From Aureococcus anophagefferens (taxonomy: Eukaryota > Sar > Pelagophyceae > Pelagomonadales > Pelagomonadaceae), in NCBI RefSeq assembly GCF_000186865.1, contig NW_008705561.1, forward strand, positions 124,001 to 188,000: a stretch of 64,000 nt of DNA. The letters are read 5' to 3'. A program made the position numbers and the translations under genes. Every line of letters begins with the position of its first letter. Positions within the stretch are counted from its first letter, which is position 1. Positions 55,284 to 63,996 of this stretch are shown piece after piece. Below the pieces are notes generated by a model. The model did not search any database, was not told where the DNA came from, and worked only from the letters and a program-made list of their open reading frames with translations.

Positions 55284-55676
55284 TCATCGCATTACGCCCT
55301 CGGCGACGCGCGCGGCGAACTGGTTCGCGATGCCGAATGATGCCAGCGACGCGGCCAGCGTGCGGAATGTTGGATCTTTCAACGCACCGGACGCCGCGAA
55401 GCCGACCACGGGCGCGAAGCCGAGGAAGGGCCAGCGGCCCGAGCCGTTCGTCGCCGCTCGGAGGAAGTCCGCCGGCGTCGCCGCGGCGAGCTCGCCGGCG
55501 TACGGCGCGAGGCCGAAGAGGCCGCCGCAGACGAAGGCCAGCGTCGCCGGGTTCTCCGCCGCCCAGGAGCGCTTCGGCTCGGCGAGGAGGCGCGTCGTGC
55601 TGTGTTTCGCCATCGGCGATGCTATAAGCGCTGCCGCGGAGCCGCAGACGCATGCGAGGACGTGAAATCGCAGCAT
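55284..55676 (-). CDS. Small membrane protein with signal peptide
   Basis: A 130-residue protein: signal peptide MLRFHVLACVCGSAAALIA, then two or three helical hydrophobic parts (NPATLAFVCGGLFGLAPYAGEL, WPFLGFAPVVGFAASG, LAASLASFGIANQFAARV). The size and composition resemble small organelle membrane proteins of algae, but no family is recognised. The leader could also be a plastid signal without a clear AF motif. It converges on the secreted-protein gene with 11 bp between stops. Confidence 0.55.
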   Translation of the reverse strand: MLRFHVLACVCGSAAALIASPMAKHSTTRLLAEPKRSWAAENPATLAFVCGGLFGLAPYAGELAAATPADFLRAATNGSGRWPFLGFAPVVGFAASGALKDPTFRTLAASLASFGIANQFAARVAEGVMR

Positions 55677-56147
55677 TTCTTGCAGAGCGATTGCGTGGTG
55701 CTCTCAGTGCGAGTTAAGGCACCTTGACGACGCGCGTTCTCGAGAACTAGGCTGCCTCACGGGACGACATCGTCTGCGCTTGGGAGAGCGGCGAAGCGGA
55801 GCGAGCCGATCCAGTCCCGATCCGACACCGTCAACTACGCGATGTGCGACGACAGCGTGGAAGCTCGCGCGCGCGCCGCCCCCGAGAGCCATAAGAGACC
55901 ACGAGAGGGTCGCACGCCAGCGCTAGACGATGCGCTCTCGAAAAATGCCGCTCCGCCGGTCTTCGGGGCCGCGCGGCGCTCTGCGGCAGCCGCTTCGCCG
56001 TCGGGCCTCGATTTGAGCTCGGCGCGCGGCGCGGGCGGCTGCTGCGGGGCGGCGCGCCCCAGAAAGACGCGCCGACGACGAGAGTTGATGCGCGATTCTC
56101 AACGCAACAAAAACTGACCCGCTTCCCCCCCCCCCCGCCGCAGAACC
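55677..56147. promoter_or_regulatory. Intergenic region with a probable 5'-UTR splice acceptor
   Basis: Ends in a run of 12 C (56125-56136) followed by GCCGCAG and, four bases later, the ATG of the plastid orphan. This is the layout of an intron acceptor in the 5' leader. A 91-codon open frame at 55842-56117 has no recognisable features and was not annotated. Confidence 0.45.
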
Positions 56148-56618
56148 ATGAAGCTCGTCCTCGCCCTCCTCGTCTCGGCCTCGGCCTTCAACTTCGGCGC
56201 CAAGAAGGCGGCCCCCGCGAAGGCGACGTCGGCGTCGCGCGCGGCCGGCACGGTCGAGACGCCGAACCGCTGGAAGTGGGCCTTCGGCGACCCCGCGGCG
56301 CTCGAGGACCGCGCGGCGGCGCGGGCCGCGAAGATCGAGGCCGAGAAGGAGGCGCTCATCCCCACGCCCCCCAAGTTCCTCTTCGCCCTCGGCCGCCCGG
56401 ACGTGCTCCGCGAGCGCTCCGCCGAGCGCCAGGCCAAGTGGGAGTGGTCCTCCGAGTTCCTCTCCAAGGCGCGCCCCGACTACGGCAACTACGGCGCCGG
56501 CGACTACTTCGACGACGGCCTCACGGTCCTCGAGCGCAACCAGATCGCGGCGGGCAAGGACGGCTTCCTCACGGGCGGCGCCAAGCTCCGCTACAAGCGC
56601 CTCAACGGCGAGATCTAG
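56148..56618 (+). CDS. Plastid-targeted orphan protein with ASAF motif
   Basis: A 156-residue protein that begins MKLVLALLVSASAFNFG, a textbook heterokont plastid leader (signal peptide, then ASAF with Phe at +1 of the cleavage site), followed by an Ala/Lys/Ser transit part. The mature protein is helical and charged: NRWKWAFGDPAALEDRAAARAAKIEAEKEAL, KFLFALGRPDVLRERSAERQAKWEWSSEFLSKARPDYGNYG, and a conserved-looking tail with GLTVLERNQIAAGKDGFLTG. A repeated WKWAFGDPAAL/FLFALGRPDVL pattern suggests an internal duplication. No membrane helix remains after the leader. Function unknown; perhaps a thylakoid-complex or stromal accessory protein. Confidence 0.7.
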   Translation: MKLVLALLVSASAFNFGAKKAAPAKATSASRAAGTVETPNRWKWAFGDPAALEDRAAARAAKIEAEKEALIPTPPKFLFALGRPDVLRERSAERQAKWEWSSEFLSKARPDYGNYGAGDYFDDGLTVLERNQIAAGKDGFLTGGAKLRYKRLNGEI

Positions 56619-57015
56619 ATCGGCTTCCGCCGATTCCGCGGTTCCGGCGAGACGCGCCCCGGTGTGCCCGGGCCGCCGACGGCGGGGCCGCTCCCCCCTC
56701 TTCTAATATAGATCCGCCACAGTCCGGTGCAGCGCGGGGGTCGGGTCGCCGTGGTCCCACGCCATGGTCGGCCCGTGCCCACGGTCGGCGCGAGCGCACC
56801 GTGAGCTCCAGGCGTCCGGCGGCGGGCCAGCGCGTACTACGCCGGCGAGCGCGCACAGGCGCGGCACGGACGACGAAAGCCGCCATGGCCACGGACGGAA
56901 AGATCGCGCTGACGTATCCTCTTGCTCCTTCACGTCAAAGATGCATTTTAACCGCGGCAGCCTCGCTTCTGGGCCACAAGCGAGGTGCTGCCAGAAGTTC
57001 CCACCGCCGACGGCA

Positions 57016-59175
57016 ATGTCCCAGTCCCCCGCGACGATGGAGATGCCGTCCATCGACGAGGACCGGCCGTCGGCGGCGGGGGCCGTCTTCAAGCGGCGGG
57101 CGCCCCGGAGCCGGCGCAAGAAGCGCCACAACATGAAAAAGGACGTGAGCTGGCGGGACCTCAAGGGCCTCACCTTCGAGGAGATCGAGTGCCTCGAGGC
57201 CGAGGAGGAGGCGCGCACCCGGGCGGCGGCGCAGCAGCTCGACTCCTTCGGCGAGGTCGGCGACGACGGCGCGGCCGCGACCCCTCGGTGCTGCGCGTGC
57301 CTCCGGGGCGACGCCGCGGCGCCCGCGGGCGCCGCCGCGGCGCCGAAGCCCGCCGGCGGCGACGTCGAGGCCGCCGCGTCGACGCCGAAGACGAAGAGCG
57401 ACGCCGAGGCCTACCTCGACGAGTTCGAGGGCGGCGGCGGCGGCGAGCCCCGGGAGGAGACGTGGTCCGAGGACGACGACGACGACTACTCCTCCTCCGA
57501 GAGCGACGACGACGACGACGGCGACGACGACCACGACGCGTCGCGCCACACGGCCGGCGAGTGGTGGAGCGTCGCCATCGGGGGCATCGCGAACAAGCTC
57601 GGCGGCGTCGTCCAGTCCGTCAAGAAGGCGGCGAAGGACGCGGTCAAGGAGCGCGGCGAGCAGTGGATCTCGACGCTGCTGGACAACTTCTTCAACCAGC
57701 AGCGGCGCAACAACACCTTCGACCCGCAGATGCCCGAGTGGATCCGCTGGCGCATGCAGCTCGTCTGGGACAACATCATCCCCGACGTCAAGCTCGAGAT
57801 CATGCACCTCCTCACGAACATCGAGAGCCGCATCGGCCTCGTCGCCGTGCGCCGGGGGTCGGCCCTCGCGGCCAAGCTCGACGAGGAGATGGACCTCATG
57901 CCCCACGGCTTCTGGGCGCGCAAGCGCGCGTTCCTCCTCTACAAGATGTCGCCCTACGACCGGTCGTTCTGGACGCGCATGCGCGACCCCTGGCACTGGA
58001 TCATCACGGTCTTCAAGGCGCTGCCGGCGACGCAGGCCTTCTCCTTCACGCTCTACCTCTGCCTCATCGACAAGAAGGACGACTTCCAGCTGAACGAGTT
58101 CATCATGCAGGCCAAGGGCTTCCAGTTCCTCACGTCCGGCTGCTTCACGATGATCATGTACAGCCTGCGCCTCGCCGCGTGCACGGTGCTCGTGTCGCCG
58201 AACTCGGCGACGGAGTGCCAGACCATCTACAAGGGCTCCATCAACTCGGTCATCGGCTTCTTCGGCGTCGAGGCGCCCTGGCTCATCGACCTCGCGTCCT
58301 ACGTGTGGACGATCGCCGCGAACATCTCGCTGTCGTGGATCGCGCTCTCGCTGATGGACAAGTCCGTGCCCAAGGGCGCGGAGCAGCGCCGCGAGAAGGA
58401 CCTCATCGGCCAGGTCGTCGCCTGGAAGGAGAAGGACGCGCCGCCGCCGCCGGCCGCCGCCGCGAGCCCCGACGCCGCGGCGGCGGCGCCGGACGACCCG
58501 CGGAAGGACCTGGGCCGCGTGCAGACGTCGAAGAACGTGCTCGGCGCCATGTCGTCGGCGGCGACCATGGTCACCGAGGCGGCGTCGACGGCCGTCGACA
58601 TCGCGACCAAGTCCGGCAAGCGGTGGGGCACGCACAAGGGCACGGTCGTCGCGTACGACGAGAAGGAGGACTTCCACACCATCGAGGTCGAGGTCGGCGA
58701 CGGCCTCACGGTGACGCGCGCCGTCATGCTCCACAAGCTGCCGTATATCATGCTCCGCCCCTTTGGCAAGAACCACCTCAAGAATCTGCTCTACTGGGAC
58801 GGCGCGTGCGCGATCATCTGCGCCGTGCTCATCGTCGGCGCCTTCGTCTGCCTCCACGTGGGCTCGCCCCTCTCGCCGGGCGGCGGCGAGGGGTCCCTCG
58901 AGACCTGGCAGGTCATGGCGGGCCTCTTCTGGTTCCGCTGCCTCTATTCCATCACGACGGTGCCCTTCCTCCTCGCGCGCATCCCCGTCGTCGACAAGAT
59001 CCTCGGCCACCACCGCCCGACGGCCTACACGCGCTACGGCAAGTGCGTCCCCAAGCGCAAGCTCTGGCCCTGGTACCCCATGCCCCCCGAGGAGCGCGCG
59101 CGCGCGTCGAGCGGCGCGGACTCCGCGGCCGCCGCGGCCGACGCGGCCGGGTCGCCCTCCAAGGGCCTCGCCTAG
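57016..59175 (+). CDS. Large multi-pass membrane protein of unknown family
   Basis: A 719-residue protein. The N-terminal third is cytosolic: a basic KRRAPRSRRKKRHNMKK, a helix LTFEEIECLEAEEEARTRAA, and an acidic run of Asp/Ser/Glu near 153-175. A central conserved-looking part (GEWWSVAIGGIANKLGGVVQSVKKAA, FDPQMPEWIRWRMQLVWDNIIPDVKLEIMH) resembles membrane-proximal domains of protist ion-channel-like proteins. About five helices follow at 339-355, 371-395, 409-443, 592-615 and 630-656, with an Ala-Pro cytosolic loop and a beta-rich segment (THKGTVVAYDEKEDFHTIEVEV) between. The frame is open to 56764 upstream. No name can be given; transport or channel function is a guess. Confidence 0.65.
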   Translation: MSQSPATMEMPSIDEDRPSAAGAVFKRRAPRSRRKKRHNMKKDVSWRDLKGLTFEEIECLEAEEEARTRAAAQQLDSFGEVGDDGAAATPRCCACLRGDAAAPAGAAAAPKPAGGDVEAAASTPKTKSDAEAYLDEFEGGGGGEPREETWSEDDDDDYSSSESDDDDDGDDDHDASRHTAGEWWSVAIGGIANKLGGVVQSVKKAAKDAVKERGEQWISTLLDNFFNQQRRNNTFDPQMPEWIRWRMQLVWDNIIPDVKLEIMHLLTNIESRIGLVAVRRGSALAAKLDEEMDLMPHGFWARKRAFLLYKMSPYDRSFWTRMRDPWHWIITVFKALPATQAFSFTLYLCLIDKKDDFQLNEFIMQAKGFQFLTSGCFTMIMYSLRLAACTVLVSPNSATECQTIYKGSINSVIGFFGVEAPWLIDLASYVWTIAANISLSWIALSLMDKSVPKGAEQRREKDLIGQVVAWKEKDAPPPPAAAASPDAAAAAPDDPRKDLGRVQTSKNVLGAMSSAATMVTEAASTAVDIATKSGKRWGTHKGTVVAYDEKEDFHTIEVEVGDGLTVTRAVMLHKLPYIMLRPFGKNHLKNLLYWDGACAIICAVLIVGAFVCLHVGSPLSPGGGEGSLETWQVMAGLFWFRCLYSITTVPFLLARIPVVDKILGHHRPTAYTRYGKCVPKRKLWPWYPMPPEERARASSGADSAAAAADAAGSPSKGLA

Positions 59176-59186
59176 AGCGCCGCCAC

Positions 59187-60320
59187 TTAAAACGAGCGCG
59201 GCGCCGAGAGGAACACCTCGGGCTGGCCCGTGAGGGGCGACCTCGCGACGTACCGCGGCGCCGGAGCCGCCGCGGCGCACCGGTCGAAGGGCGCCGCGTC
59301 GCCCACGCGGAAGCGGTCGCAGTAGAGCTTCAGCCCCGCGTCGTAGATGGCCTGGTCGAGCGGGTCGGCCCAGCTCCGCCGGAACGACGCGGGCACGTCC
59401 GGGAACTTGACGCGCTGCGTGCTCCGCAGGTGCGCGAAGTCGAAGGGGCCGAGCGTCTCCTTGCCGTAGCCCAGGAGCGCGTGGAAGGACTCGACCATGA
59501 CGTTCCAGTCCTCGAAGATGCCCACGAACTCGAACGTCGCGAGCCGCGCGACGGCGCGGTCCGCGTCCGCGGCCGTCGCGTTGGCGAACTCGTCGGCGCA
59601 CCAGCGGCCCGTGAGCGTCTTCGTGACGCAGGCCTTGAGCTCCGTCGCGTTCGCGTAGGCCTCGAACTCCGCGAGGCGCTGGCACCGCTCCTTCCCGTCG
59701 CGGTCGCGAGCGTCGACGCGCGCGCAGGCGCGGTGGCCCTCGTCGGCGATCCAGGGCCGGAAGTGCTTGTCCCAGTAGTTGAGCGACATGCCGTGGTGGT
59801 GCATGCTGTTGGAGAACGACGACAGGATCCGCTCGAAGGGGTCGCGGAGCACGATGACGGCGCGCGACGTGTCCCACGAGCTGGGCACGGGGCCGTGGCC
59901 GACGCCCTCGACGCCGCAGGTGAAGCCCTTGGCGCGCGAGCAGCCGCGCAAATCGTAGAGCTCGGAGCCGTTCGCCGGCGGCCACGTCTTCCGGCACCAC
60001 TCGTGCTGGAGCGTCAGGCAGAACGAGCTGCCGGTTTTGGGCGTGTGGACCCACCACGTGCGGTAGGGCGGCCGGCCGTCCGGGCTTTTGGTGTGGTTGT
60101 GGTTGTCGTGCCGCCGTGCGACCGTGGCGTTCGCCTTGGGTTTCACGTACTTCGTCGCGTTGGGCAGGCAGGCGGGCCCGACGCCGCGGCACTTGTCGCT
60201 GTGCCAGCAGCTTTTCGAGTCCGAGTGGCAGCGGAAGCTGCAGCGCTCGTCGCTGCAGTAGTGCTTCGTCGCGGCCGGGATCGGGCTCCACGCCGCGACG
60301 AGGATGGCCAAGCCGCGCAT
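59187..60320 (-). CDS. Secretory-pathway sulfotransferase with one Cys-rich module
   Basis: A 377-residue protein with a signal peptide (MRGLAILVAAWSPIPAATK). Residues 20-55 hold a cysteine module (CSDERCSFRCHSDSKSCWHSDKCRG) like the two in the paralogue at 15862-17154. The catalytic domain has the PAPS 5'-phosphosulfate loop VHTPKTGSSFCLTL and the 3'-phosphate motif VIVLRDPFERILSSFSNS. The late block VKFPDVPASFRRSWADPLDQAIYDAGLKLY is typical of sulfotransferases. The substrate is not known; a glycan is likely because of secretion. The start is 111 bp from that of the divergent PHD gene. Confidence 0.87.
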   Translation of the reverse strand: MRGLAILVAAWSPIPAATKHYCSDERCSFRCHSDSKSCWHSDKCRGVGPACLPNATKYVKPKANATVARRHDNHNHTKSPDGRPPYRTWWVHTPKTGSSFCLTLQHEWCRKTWPPANGSELYDLRGCSRAKGFTCGVEGVGHGPVPSSWDTSRAVIVLRDPFERILSSFSNSMHHHGMSLNYWDKHFRPWIADEGHRACARVDARDRDGKERCQRLAEFEAYANATELKACVTKTLTGRWCADEFANATAADADRAVARLATFEFVGIFEDWNVMVESFHALLGYGKETLGPFDFAHLRSTQRVKFPDVPASFRRSWADPLDQAIYDAGLKLYCDRFRVGDAAPFDRCAAAAPAPRYVARSPLTGQPEVFLSAPRSF

Positions 60321-60431
60321 GTTTTTATCGATGCATCGTCGACGACGTGGGGCAGCGTCGGCGGGCATCCAGCAGCCAAGGCGATCGTGCCCCGTCAACG
60401 CAGACTCGCTTCGAGTCGCGTCGTCGACGTG

Positions 60432-62219
60432 ATGGACGCACCATTTGAAAACGGAGAGGCCCCTATCGAGCCCGACCGCCCGTCGCGCGCGTGCGCGCCG
60501 TCGTCCGCCGCCCCGGGCGCGCGGTCCGTGTCCATCCACGCCATCACCTGGATCGGCGAGAAGGCCCTCGACGCGCGGCGCAAGAAGCGCTTCGCGGCGT
60601 CCCTGCGGCCGCGCGACGTCGCGACGCCCGAGCACGCCACGGAGGCCTGCAAGGTCTGCGGCCTCGCCCACAGCGACGAGCAGGACGCGCTCCTCTACTG
60701 CGACTGCTGCGACGGCTGCTTCCACCAAAAGTGCTACCACGTGCCCGAGATCCCCGAGGGCGACTGGTTCTGCCGGCCCTGCCTCAAAAAGAAGGCCAAG
60801 GGCGTGCCGCCGGCCATGGTGCCGGACCCGCCCGGCGTGGAGGACGACGGCGAGCGCGTCGCGGGCGACCCGGACGCGGCGAAGGCCGTCATCGCCGCGC
60901 GGGGCCTCGAGTCGAACGCGGACTTCGGCGTCGTCGCGGCGCTCATGGACCGCTTCGGCTGGCCCGCCGTGTCCATCAAGGACCTGGCCGACTGCTTCGC
61001 GCCCGGCGAGCCGTCGTCGCCGCGCGCCGGCGCGGAGGCCGGCGCGGAGGCCGCGGAGCCCGAGTGCTACGAGCGCTTGGTCCGCGACCTGCTCCACAAG
61101 TGCAAGTGGCTCACGGCGCGCAACAAGGAGCTCTGGGCCGTGACCTTCGCCCAGGCCCTGCGCGACGCGGGCTACGCGAACGAGAGCGGCTGGCTGCTCG
61201 ACGCGGGCGACCTCGAGGAGGTCGCGCCCGGCGTCCACGTCGAGGAGGACGAGGAGGAGGAAGAAGAGGAGGACGAGGAGGAGGAGGACGAGGCGGCCCT
61301 GCGGGGCTTCGCCGAGGGCGTCGCCGTCGACGCGCGCTGGCGCGGGCGCAAGGCCTGGTACGGCGGGACCGTCGCGGCCGTCCGCGGCAACGTCATCGAC
61401 GTCCGCTACGACGACGGCGAGTTCGAGGAGGGCGTGCCGCTGAACTTCGTGCGCCTGTCCCTGGCCAAGTTCCGGGCGGAGCAGAAGGCGGCCCAGGAGG
61501 CCGCGGAGTCGACGTGCCGCCGCAAGATCGGCAAGCTCGCCGCGCCGCGGCGGTGCCGGTTGCTGCGCCTCGCGTTCGAGATCGCCTTGGAATGGGACGC
61601 GCAGCTCAAGAGCCGCATCGACGGCGCCATATCCCGGGCGGACCGGACCGCGCCGCGGTCCCTCGTCGACGAGCACACCGTGGGCGTCGACGCCGCGGGG
61701 CGGTCCTACTTCGTCCTCGAAGACGACGCCGGCTGCGTCGTGCTCTGCCGCAAATTCCACCCGGGCCACCCGGCGACGGCGCCGGCGCTCGTCGGCCCCG
61801 CGGACCCGCGGAAGCAGCCCGACAAGCGCAAGCGGCCCCGCGCGCCGCCGCCGCCGGCCGTGCCGCCGCGGAAGCGCAAGCGCGGCGCGCCGTCGTTCCA
61901 GGTGTTGGCGTCGTCCGCGCTCGACGTCGCGGCCGTCGCCGCGGAGCTCCTCGAGGCGACGCACGGCGACGAGCTCTGGCTGAGCAAGGTGCTCCGCGAC
62001 GAGCTCGCGCCCCACATCCTCCGCACGCGCCGCGCGGCCGTCAACGCGGTCAAGAAGGAGGAGCGCGCCGCGCGGCGCCAGCGCGCGATCATGCGCGACC
62101 TCGGCACGGTCCGCGACGTCGGCACGCGCCGCGCGGCCGCGCGGCCCGTGGACTACACGGGCGCCGCCTACGACGCGCAGATCAAGGCCGCGGAGCGCGC
62201 GCACGGCCGCTACATCTAG
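60432..62219 (+). CDS. PHD-finger chromatin protein with Tudor-like and WHIM-like parts
   Basis: A 595-residue nuclear protein. The PHD finger is at about 75-120: CKVCGLAHSDEQDALLYCDCCDGCFHQKCYHVPEIPEGDWFCRPC, a complete C4HC3 set with the Trp used in histone-tail binding. Next come a helical region (RDLLHKCKWLTARNKELWAVTFAQAL), an acidic Glu run (about 268-287), a Tudor-like barrel (VAVDARWRGRKAWYGGTVAAVRGNVIDVRYDDGEFEEGV) and a block VGVDAAGRSYFVLEDDAGCVVLC that resembles the WHIM/WSD motif of ISWI-associated remodelling factors. The tail is basic (KRKRPRAPPPPAVPPRKRKRG). A histone-reading subunit of a remodeller, similar to RSF1 or BAZ, is inferred. Confidence 0.8.
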   Translation: MDAPFENGEAPIEPDRPSRACAPSSAAPGARSVSIHAITWIGEKALDARRKKRFAASLRPRDVATPEHATEACKVCGLAHSDEQDALLYCDCCDGCFHQKCYHVPEIPEGDWFCRPCLKKKAKGVPPAMVPDPPGVEDDGERVAGDPDAAKAVIAARGLESNADFGVVAALMDRFGWPAVSIKDLADCFAPGEPSSPRAGAEAGAEAAEPECYERLVRDLLHKCKWLTARNKELWAVTFAQALRDAGYANESGWLLDAGDLEEVAPGVHVEEDEEEEEEEDEEEEDEAALRGFAEGVAVDARWRGRKAWYGGTVAAVRGNVIDVRYDDGEFEEGVPLNFVRLSLAKFRAEQKAAQEAAESTCRRKIGKLAAPRRCRLLRLAFEIALEWDAQLKSRIDGAISRADRTAPRSLVDEHTVGVDAAGRSYFVLEDDAGCVVLCRKFHPGHPATAPALVGPADPRKQPDKRKRPRAPPPPAVPPRKRKRGAPSFQVLASSALDVAAVAAELLEATHGDELWLSKVLRDELAPHILRTRRAAVNAVKKEERAARRQRAIMRDLGTVRDVGTRRAAARPVDYTGAAYDAQIKAAERAHGRYI

Positions 62220-62300
62220 GCGCTCTAAGTCGATTAACAGCGCCCGACGAATTGAGCCGGTCCAGATAAATGGAGGTGCAAACAGAGCCGATGTGGCCGC

Positions 62301-62969
62301 TCAGAGCTTGGCGAGGAAGTCCTCGGCGGTCATGGGCGACGAGAAGAGGCCGAACGTGCCCTCCGTCGCGCCCCTGTGGCCGTCCGCGGACGTCGTCGCG
62401 CAGCAGTCCGTGAGCGTGATCGTGTTGAAGCCCTTCTCGAAGGCCGTGCGCATCGTCGACTCGACGCAGCAGTTCGTCAGAAAGCCGCAGAGGACGACGG
62501 TCTCGATCTTGCGCGCCTTGAGCTGCGCCTCGAGGTCCGTCCCCGGAAACGCGTCGAGGCCCTTCTTGCCCTTGATGACGACGTCGCCCGCGGCGGGCGT
62601 CATCTCCTCGACGAACTCCGAGTTCCACGTGTCCTTGAGGAACAGCTTCCCCTCGAAGCAGCCGTTGAGGATGCCGAGCTTCTTGTTCGGGTTGTCGCTG
62701 CCGTCCTCGGCGAAGGAGATGGGCGCGTGCATGAGCGTGCAGCCCTTCTCGCGCGCGACCTTGGCGACGTTCGCCGCCTTCTCGAGCATGCCCGTCGCCT
62801 CCATGGACTCCTTCACCGCGCCGTACATCTTGCCCTCCTCGGCGGCGAATTCGTTCTGGAATTCGATGAAGACGACGGCCGTCTTCGCGGCGACGACGGC
62901 GCCGTCCTTGTCGCCCTTGGCCTCCGCGGGCGAGAAGACGCGGTCCGACGACGACATGGACTGGCCCAT
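62301..62969 (-). CDS. Isochorismatase-like cysteine hydrolase
   Basis: A 222-residue member of the isochorismatase superfamily, which hydrolyses amides or vinyl ethers of small metabolites. The triad places are visible: acid in VVFIEFQNEFAAEEG (usual Asp is Glu), Lys in DVVIKGKKGLDAFPGT, and the nucleophilic Cys in VVLCGFLTNCCVESTMRTAFEKGF. The conserved cis-peptide region is present. The Asp-to-Glu change is unusual, and activity would need checking. The frame is open upstream to 63035; the ATG at 62969 was chosen. It converges on the PHD gene with 81 bp between stops. Confidence 0.82.
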   Translation of the reverse strand: MGQSMSSSDRVFSPAEAKGDKDGAVVAAKTAVVFIEFQNEFAAEEGKMYGAVKESMEATGMLEKAANVAKVAREKGCTLMHAPISFAEDGSDNPNKKLGILNGCFEGKLFLKDTWNSEFVEEMTPAAGDVVIKGKKGLDAFPGTDLEAQLKARKIETVVLCGFLTNCCVESTMRTAFEKGFNTITLTDCCATTSADGHRGATEGTFGLFSSPMTAEDFLAKL

Positions 62970-63094
62970 GGTGATGGACTGTGCTTGCGTTCCTAAGGAT
63001 GCGACGACGAGTGGACAGTCGGGGCAGCCAAGCAATCTCCGAGCACGATCCGCGTCGCTGACGCGTAAGCCGCAGCACTGTCAAACTTCATCAT

Positions 63095-63996
63095 CTACGC
63101 GGGCGGCGCGTAGAGCGCGCCGAAGTCGCTCGCGTTGTTGTAGGTCAGGATCGTCGAGTTCTGGTTCAGGAGGCAGCGCAGGCCGCCCGCCGTGATGCGG
63201 TAGGCCCCGCCTATGTTGGGGCATGTCAGCAGACAGACCAGGTATCGCGCGAACGGACGCCGCGGAACGCGCAGTAGTTGACGCGCTTGAGGAAGATGAA
63301 GTCGAGCGCGACGTGGGCCATGGACTTGTCCGTGAGGCGGTGGCAGCCGCCGAGGGACAGGTCGACGAGCGGCGCGTGGCGCAGGTGCTTCGCCAGGTCG
63401 TTGACGCCGCGGTCCGAGAGGTTCGTCGCGCCGGCGAGCGACAGGTGCGCGAGCTTCGGCGGGTTGCCGTGCCGCGCGAGCCCCCGCGCGAGCAGGAGCG
63501 CGCCCTCGTCCGTCAGCGCCTCCTTGCAGTGGGACAGGCAGAGGTACTCGATGGCGCCGCAGCGCGCCGCGATGGACCGGAGCCCGCGCAGCGACAGGCG
63601 CGACGCCGAGTGGCAGTCCAGCGACCTCAGGCCCCGCGCGCGCCGCAGGAACCGGCCGAGCGTCGCGTCGTCGAGCCAGGGGCCGACGCCGCCGAAGGAG
63701 GCGCGCGTCGTCGCGTCGCTCGCGCGGTCTACAGCGAGGTCCAGCGCCGCGCCGCCGCCGAAGAGCGCGAGCGGCGCCAGCGCGAGGAGCGCGCCGTCGC
63801 CGCGCGCGGGCCCGACGAGCCGCGCGAGCAGGTCGCGCAGCGCCGCCGCGTGGCGCCGCAGGAGCGCCGCGTTCCGGGCGGCTTCCCCGGCCTCGAACTC
63901 GGCGACCTCGACGAGCGGCGGGTCGTCGTCGACGTCGCCGAGGGATGCGGGCCAGGGGCTGTCGGAGATGTCGAAGCTGAGGTCGCCCTCGTCCAT
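63095..63996 (-). CDS. Leucine-rich repeat protein, AMN1/F-box-LRR type, possibly partial
   Basis: About 285 residues in two exons, 63996-63255 and 63210-63095, with a 44-bp intron (GTTCGCGC to CAACATAG, CTGAC near the end as a likely branch site). LRRs of the cysteine-containing type run from about residue 125: LRSLDCHSASRLSLRGLRSIAARC, IEYLCLSHCKEALTDEGALLLARGL, LAHLSLAGATNLSDRGVNDLAKHL, LVDLSLGGCHRLTDKSM, and in exon 2 AYRITAGGLRCLLNQ. Such LRRs usually serve substrate binding in ubiquitin ligases or AMN1-like regulators. The ATG lies 4 bp from the window edge, so more N-terminal sequence is possible. Confidence 0.75.
63211..63254 (-). other. 44-bp spliceosomal intron of the LRR gene
   Basis: Without splicing the protein would end in a non-LRR tail; splicing adds a further LRR-like segment and a stop at 63095. 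Confidence 0.65.

Noticed and set aside
55842..56117. 91-codon frame upstream of the plastid orphan
   Set aside because: Arg/Ala/Ser-rich, no motif, and overlaps the probable 5' leader intron.
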